Below, in pieces: positions 57,801 through 64,000 of a stretch of 64,000 bases of DNA. Under the pieces are notes generated by a model. The model worked only from the letters and a program-made list of their open reading frames with translations, was not told where the DNA came from and did not search any database. The translations under genes were made by a program, and so were the position numbers. How positions within the stretch are numbered: position 1 is the first letter of the stretch; each line of letters starts with the position of its first letter. This stretch comes from Lasioglossum baleicum (lineage: Eukaryota > Arthropoda > Insecta > Hymenoptera > Halictidae). Where the stretch lies: the NCBI RefSeq assembly GCF_051020765.1, contig NC_134933.1, positions 4,003,461-4,067,460 of the forward strand. The letters run 5' to 3'.

Positions 57801-60269
57801 AGAGCAAGGAATTACGTGAACAATTGTAACAAATTCCCAACAATATACCTGATTTCCAGGTTGCCAAAGGGTTCCTCCCTTTAGTTCGAAATCAAAGCTA
57901 AATAATTGAGGGTTTATTTAAAAATTCCTGAAAAGCAATTTCATTCGGGAGGCAACAAATTGCATCATGCCGTATGCATCCAATTCTGTTTTTACGCGAA
58001 CTTCTATCACACGATTTTGATTTAACACGAATTAAACAAAAATTCGTCCTCTTTTTTCTGCGAGTTATTTGATTGAACAGGATCGATGAAAATTCTAAGA
58101 AAAGAAATTGTTGCATATTACATATTACATACCTATATGTATAATGCATTTCTAATTGAAATTTAAGGTAGCAAAAAATGACTGGTATCGCGAAGGGTTG
58201 GATCACAGGTGTGTACCTGGTAAATGACCAGAACAAAATCTTTAAAATCTCAGTAATTATGACACGAAGAATCTGAAATCCGTGATTTTGTTGTGTGTTA
58301 AATACACCGTATCTATGGTGTGAAAACAGAGCTGGATGTAATGAAACACGGCTGCTTCGAAGGAAGATTACAGAGTCGAATTTTAAACAATTTGAGTGAA
58401 CAGACGTGAAATGGAATATGGTGGGGAAATGTCGCGAGTATCGTGGTGGTTGGTGCATCGATGGTGCTCGCTTCTGGGCAGAATGTGCGGACCAATAAAT
58501 GGCGGACCCCTATCGCATCGATGCAAAGATTGGTTACGTGTCCGATAAGACTGTGATTTCATAGACGTGTCCGGGCATCCGCGGGTGCTACTGTTCACTG
58601 GGTGCATTCTCCACACGTAACTTACACCCCGGCGCGGCGCACACGCGTCCACACTCCACACGTGCACACACAGAGATGAACACGATGGCATAGACAGTCT
58701 ACGCGTGCACAGTGTCGTCTGTATTAGAACAGGAACGTCGAGGGAGAGAGGGTCGATGGGGATGGTTACTGGGATTTTCAGTACGCGCGCGATCGCCGTG
58801 CCGAAAACACGGCTGCACCGGCGCGCATTCGGGGATGCATCTCGGTGGTGTGCTACCGCGATCGCCTCTCCAGTGCATTTCCTCGGGGAAGAGAAAAGAA
58901 ATCGCGACGAAATCCTCGCCGGAAAAGTGCTACAACGTCGGAGAAACGAGATCCGTCTTCTCGAGGAGGGTGAATTTCGTCTGACAGCAGATAAAGCAAA
59001 CGATGCAACACGCGCGTCGACGACAACATAACATTCCTGTACGAACTCACTGAGACAAGGTGAACTTGATAGTATAATTCGCGCACCGTTTCGCCGATCG
59101 TATAATCCGCGTTGCCGCACGATTAAACGCGACGCTGTCGTATCACGGGCCACTTGCTCAATTAGTGTGGAACAATGGTGTCGCGGGACGGGTGTAAATC
59201 AGTTTCGAGGCACGAATGACCGTGAACGGAAATCCGAGGCGATACTTTTCTAGCGCTAAAATTATGCGCGGCAGTTGAGTGTGTGCCCGAAAAATCAGCA
59301 ACCCCGTCGAAAGGAATAGCGAACCGAGAGACACACGGCCCCACGGGATCAGGTATGTACGCGTGGGCGGTGCAAGTGGAAAAATTCGCGAATAAGATCA
59401 AAGCATGCCCGAGTTACTTGCACGCCGCTCCATTTCCGGCAGTTTCCGGGAACTTTTCGGCTTTTTGTTTTGGTCGTTGACACGGAGGGAACGTCCGCGG
59501 ACCTCGTACCTCGAGCTCTACCGATGTTTCCGTGTGCCGCTGCCGTGTGGAAATCTGCGATCGATACGCTTTAATCTGTGCATTCGGAGGAGCTGGTCTT
59601 ACGCGAATGTCCTTTGTATAATATTGTTTTCTTCTTTTTAGGTGTAGGTGTAGATTAACCCAACGGGCAGTTGGCCCGTTCACGTTAGGGACACCCTGTT
59701 TATTTTGATAAGAGTATGCACGTTTAAATATGTTTAAAGGCATGCGAAGCTATCACACGCTCGAAGCGGTTCGTGTCTCACCGAAATCTTTCAATTTTGT
59801 TGCGTCAACTATTTAATAAAATGCTAGTGTTTCCTGTATCTATGCGGTATCGGTAAAATAAATCTGCCAAATTGGCACGATGCACGGATGGAGAAGCCAT
59901 TGAAGAAGGAGAAATTCTTTTGAAACATTCATTCTAGGAAAATTGTCAACGTTTTTGCACTTTGTATCGGAAATTACTGTTTGTCTAGGTCCTAGGAAAA
60001 TCCCGGGTGCTCTTTGCGAACAAAAGCTCCGATTAAGTTTCGGTAATGAGTGCGCCCGCGACAAAGAGTAATAATTATCGAGTCAACATTAGAGGGTATT
60101 TTCGGCCGCATAATTCGCAGATTATAATCATCTTTCGAGAGTTCGGCCACACAGAGGAAGATCGCCGGGATAGGGAAAGATAAAACTATATGTATATCCC
60201 GGTGTGGTCAGGCATGTCTGCTGTATAGTCCTCGGCGATAAGTATTCATGGAGAGTTTAACGGCGCAGT
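54893..60269. other. Intergenic or long-intron region without recognised genes
   Basis: 55200-58300 is AT-rich with moderate frames on both strands and no family match. 57540-59640 is CpG-rich; the minus strand is open for 256 codons (59153-58383), rich in Arg/Ser/Pro without domains, and the plus strand is also open for about 100 codons. This is typical of a GC-rich promoter or 5' exon rather than a proven protein. 59690-59700 has ACACCCTGT, possibly a decayed Tc1/mariner end. Confidence 0.4.
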
Positions 60270-60521
60270 CATAGACATATAGAGATAGACTGCGCGGCCT
60301 GAACGAAGCGCTGAAGTCCACAATGGCGGCGTGCGAGAGAGAGAGAGCATTAGCCGGGGTCCATAGCGCTCTCTTTCTAATTGATGTGTCGACACATCAT
60401 ATAGAAAGAGAGCGCTATGGACCCCGGCTAATGCTCTCTCTCTCACTCTTTGTACCGCGCGCCGCCATTGTGGGCTTCAACTCGCCCATAAGACGGCGCA
60501 GTCTATCTCTATATGTCTATG
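60270..60521. mobile_element. 252-bp palindromic miniature element, copy 3
   Basis: Same family and arm orientation as 28346-28599. Octamer GGCGCAGT at 60262-60269 and 60522-60529. Confidence 0.9.
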
Positions 60522-60529
60522 GGCGCAGT

Positions 60530-61394
60530 ATAATGCGTTGTTTTCTGGCGCGGCGCCAGTGGCACTCGGTGACATTGCGCTGATAAAAGAAATCTCGACG
60601 TTATCAGAAGGCGTACCAATGTCAGTGAACGGGAGGAGGACACTTTCGCCGAGGAATCGCGGACCGAAAACTCGCGGCCATTGTTATCTGCCGCGACCGT
60701 TGGCAGATTTTTGGAAAAAGGAAGCCCGGCGCGCTGTTACCGTTACCGAGGATAACGGATAAGTGGTAATGGCCGATTCGCCGCAGCACCGTCATTTTTT
60801 CTTATCCTCAACTGTCGCTCGCAAGCACTGCTATCCAATTCTACTTGATCCTCCTCCGCGTTCTACCGGTGGAGTATAACGAGCGACGATTCTCGCGCGA
60901 TCTCGGTCGCGTGCAAAAATAATTGCGGTTTTTCTTCCGTTTTATTTTAAAACGTCAGTCGAGTAATCGATAGCACACACTTTAAACTTTAAACCAGAAT
61001 CAGTTTTTCTGCCGAGCTAGACGGATTAGTTTAGTTTAGTTTAGTTTAGCTTATTTTCAGCCTCTGTTGATACATGAGAGGCATAACAATCAGTAATATG
61101 TACTCTAGTTGTAATCCTAAGAGATAAGATACATTTATTAATACAGGTCGAACATATGGGGTGGGTGGCGCAATTGAAATGATTTGGCCGTGGGCAAACA
61201 ACGCTGGAACAATGTGTGAAGATATTGAATTCTGTTTCCATTTTCGCCGGACTTGAATTTCAACGATGCACCGTTGTGTACACTTAATTTAGCATCTCGA
61301 CGGATCGAAAAACTCGCTGTTCGATCAGAACCGTTTCGCAATGAGTCGCAATGGAACGAAGTGGTCGAACCAAGCATACTTCAAGGCGGGATTA
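60530..61394. other. Unassigned spacer
   Basis: Looks single-copy. A short (TTTAG)n run of about five units lies at 61028-61052. No gene recognised. Confidence 0.4.
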
Positions 61395-61398
61395 TTAA

Positions 61399-62003
61399 CC
61401 TTTAACTGCCCGCGCCCTGAATTTTCACTTAAGTACTCGCGCGGTGTATTTTGTACACCATATGTATCACTGTGTGATTAAGTACATATATCATTGTATT
61501 AGTACACGAAAATACATTGTCTTGATGAATTATGATATTTATTGAGAAAATAACGATAAATGAATATAATAATTGTTAATAAAAAAGAAAATCTGGTGAC
61601 ATTTATTTCACATTCGCTTTATTCGCTGCTCTGTTCGCAGATCTTGCACGAATCGCATGTAATAACGGTGGTCATATGTTGTTTACATACTGATCTCTTG
61701 CAACTGCCGCAGATGATAGTGGTTACTCGATTCTTCTTCCTACCGCAGATAAAACATCTCGCTCGTATCAAAATACCTGCCAAAGCTAGTGGCGGCTCCT
61801 CTTCATTTCCTTCTTCTATACGAATGAATACACGGAAACAGCAGTTCAACGTGCCGCCACCAAAACAATACTTCGTGTGTATTTTGTGGATACATTGGGC
61901 GTAGGTTACATGAAGCGGCAGTGGTGGCGGAAGTCGCACTGTGATGGGACAGCATTTTTTGAAATAATGGTGTACTTTTTACACCAGCGCGGGTAGTTAA
62001 AGG
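61399..62003 (-). mobile_element. 605-bp piggyBac miniature element with TTAA duplication
   Basis: TTAA at 61395-61398 and 62004-62007. Terminal inverted repeats CCTTTAACTGCCCGCGC and CCTTTAACTACCCGCGC (one mismatch in 17). Subterminal GTGTA...TACAC repeats occur near both ends. It encodes only the transposase tail on the minus strand (61939-61619), so it needs a transposase from elsewhere. Confidence 0.92.
61619..61939 (-). CDS. piggyBac transposase C-terminal cysteine-rich domain, intact 106-codon frame
   Basis: Ends with RCFICGRKKNRVTTIICGSC, then KRSVCKQH and a final CDSCKIC: the CxxC...CxxC...CxxH...C pattern of the piggyBac C-terminal zinc-binding domain, which in the family binds the element's terminal repeats. 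The catalytic DDD domain is absent. The ATG at 61939 is the first in frame, and upstream Pro/Leu-rich residues do not match the family. Whether it is expressed is unknown. Confidence 0.6.
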   Translation of the reverse strand: MRLPPPLPLHVTYAQCIHKIHTKYCFGGGTLNCCFRVFIRIEEGNEEEPPLALAGILIRARCFICGRKKNRVTTIICGSCKRSVCKQHMTTVITCDSCKICEQSSE

Positions 62004-62007
62004 TTAA

Positions 62008-63676
62008 ATTATTTTCGGAAGCAATTACACAGGTCCGGGAATTTTAATATAATTCTAATAGCGAGGAATTGATAGAAAAGGAAACGAAGAAACTGTAACA
62101 ATACGGGGTGACAGTGCTTTTGTTTTATTCCGAACTTAATGAGGCTACTAATGGAAGAAGTAAATTTCAAGCTTTACGAGTGAAGCGATTCTTAATAAAT
62201 AAAGGGGAAAACGCGGTAGGAACTCGTTAAGTGCTTTCAACTCGAAATCGGTGAGGAACTCTTATTTCAGCTGAATTACCTCGTAATGTTCCAAAAAATG
62301 GATAGCATAAATCTATATGCGGAAAGTTCACTCCGTTTCTTAGTTCATTCATCTTGAACTTCGAAATTTCATTGCTCCTCGTCTTCCGTAATTTCTTTTC
62401 GGGTAGCAATATTTTCAACAGCGTCTTCGACAACGGGATTTAGTAAAGTTTTATACGCCGTTTTATTTTGGTCGTAACTGGATCGACGGACGTAATTTTT
62501 ATTTGATTCCAATCCCGGCCGGGGAATTAGACCGCGAAGATTTATGTTTGCGTAAACAGAATCGCAGTCTAACAATCGTTAATTCACCGATTAAAATTCG
62601 CGTTAAAGCAACGAATAGTTTTCTGCGCGTTCGCACGGAACGGCAAGGTGTCCGACAGATTAATAGATTCCGGAGAATTGATCCAAACAGCAGGACGGAG
62701 GATGATATTCGCGCGGTGACAGCAGAATGTTCCTCGAGTATTCGAAGAATTAAAGGGAATTTATTGCGTCCCCCGAAACCGGACAAGCCGAACCGTGTAT
62801 TCAGAAACTTGTAAATGCACCTGTCTCGTGTCCGGGCTTCTCCATATTCGCCCCGTTTTCGTTTAGTTTCCCGTTTCCCGTTTCCCTTGCAATTTAACAC
62901 CGGCTACGTTTTTCGCCTCGAGCCGTCATTATTTCGCGGAGACGTTTTTGCGTCGACGATTTAAGAAATCGCGCTTGGTTCTCGCGGTCTCCGAGACCGA
63001 GGAATAAAATCGAATTTCCTCTGCCAAAAAATTGTTCTCCTATTAAGTCAAGTCAACGCGCGACGGAACGATTTACGTCGTTCATAAGTCACCCAACGGT
63101 CGAATCTCTGCTGAAAATTGCTGATAGTTAAACTATGTATGTATAACTTCGTAAAAAGGTACCGTACTCGACTCATTTTGAAGCCTGAAGCCATTGAATT
63201 ACATACTTTCTTTTATAATTACTTGTGCACCATATAGGGTAAATGTACCTATTACTGCGGGGGTATGTTTCACTGCAGTATTTTTCCCCAATGAGATTCG
63301 AATACGTCGAAATAAATATTTTGCCCTGAATAAAACAATTCAATGAGTTTGCGAGGCAAACGAAAATGGAGAAGCAAGATCATTTTTAAATTGCACAGGG
63401 GAAAGTTTTATTGTTATTTAGATATGTACCTACTTCGATACGACAAAAATATAAACAGAATCTTCCTAGCCGGTGGAAGCATAGCTTCGTCGAAAATTTT
63501 GCAAATCCAAACGTCCCACAATGGAGTATTTGGCCCGAAAAGCTGGCCAAAACTATTGCAACGTTATTTATGATCTCAAGATCACAACATTATGACATAA
63601 AAAATACATTTAAAAATTTTAAAAATCAAAGTGACCTTGGTTAATTGTTGTAAAAAAATATTTTCAAAATTTTATA
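62008..63676. other. Unassigned region
   Basis: 62499-62900 is open on both strands for over 100 codons without recognised domains. No repeat family of this window occurs. Confidence 0.4.
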
Positions 63677-63941
63677 CAGGGTGTCCCAAAATTCCTTCAA
63701 CAGCCGGAAATGGGAGGTTCCTGAGATCATTTGAAGCAACATTTTACTTTGCAAATAGACAGTTGGCGTGCCGGGCCGACTGTGCCAACTCGCGTCTAGA
63801 TCGCGCTCTGATTGGTCCGTGTTTTCTGTTAATAACTCCTAAACAAAGCCGCGGATAACATTTTTGCAAAGTAAAATGTTGCTTCAAATGATCTCAGGAA
63901 CCTCCCACTTCCGGCTGTTGAAGGAATTTTGGGACACACTG
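63677..63941. mobile_element. 265-bp TA-flanked palindromic element, relative of 1865-3564
   Basis: Left CAGGGTGTCCCAAAATTCCT and right the inverse of CAGTGTGTCCCAAAATTCCT, with TA at 63675-63676 and 63942-63943. It shares TGGGAGGTTCCTGAGATCAT and CGCTCTGATTGGTCCGTGTT with the 1.7-kb element. Confidence 0.85.
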
Positions 63942-64000
63942 TATATCGAAGTTTGTGGATGTCGGAACACTGTTCAACTTTTGTTCGAACCATTTTTTTA

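Noticed and set aside
58383..59153. 256-codon minus-strand frame
   Set aside because: Arg/Ser/Pro-rich with no domain in CpG-rich DNA, and overlapping open frames on the other strand; not enough to call a gene.
60323..60583. Frames beginning MAACERERALAGVHSALF, also near 28407, 29674 and 60446
   Set aside because: They are the palindromic miniature element read in different copies.
61028..61052. (TTTAG)n as telomeric repeat
   Set aside because: Only about five units and not the insect TTAGG unit; a chance microsatellite is simpler.

Overview
This window is eukaryotic nuclear DNA, most likely from an insect and plausibly a hymenopteran such as an ant. Four conserved multi-exon protein genes with short GT-AG introns lie in a sea of transposable elements of kinds common in insects: BEL/Pao, piggyBac, Tc1/mariner, hAT-like, P-like and Helitron. 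The taxonomic call is inference from gene structure and element content, since no database search was possible.

Layout. 1-30000 is almost entirely mobile DNA: a P/THAP9-like transposase remnant (1-1009), a TA-flanked foldback element (1865-3564), a hAT-like 4.06-kb foldback element with 8-bp target duplications (7480-11542) carrying a nested 814-bp element, a Helitron relic (about 16111-17673), a full-length BEL/Pao LTR retrotransposon on the minus strand with text-identical LTRs (19997-26853), and a nest of palindromic elements (27692-29850).

30704-44123 is the gene-bearing core. In order it holds NXF1 (mRNA export receptor, +), a candidate three-exon 41-residue single-pass membrane micropeptide (-) tail-to-tail with NXF1, a foldback-like element built from tandem arrays (37385-39778), a DHHC palmitoyltransferase of the ZDHHC3/7 type (+), and eIF3 subunit k (-) tail-to-tail with the DHHC gene. 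After another repeat-rich stretch (44300-51440) comes GEN1/Gen, the XPG-family Holliday-junction resolvase (+, 51553-54870).

54893-64000 shows no gene I recognise. It is partly CpG-rich single-copy-looking DNA with two palindromic miniature elements (60270-60521, 63677-63941) and a 605-bp piggyBac element with perfect TTAA flanks that keeps only the transposase C-terminal cysteine-rich domain (61399-62003).

The four named genes are housekeeping genes (mRNA export, protein palmitoylation, translation initiation, DNA repair) with no sign of joint regulation. The strongest new material is the mobile DNA. Several insertions can be dated relative to each other because unoccupied copies of their target sites also lie in the window, which proves target-site duplications directly. 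The possible micropeptide and the tandem-array foldback element are the two most original candidates.
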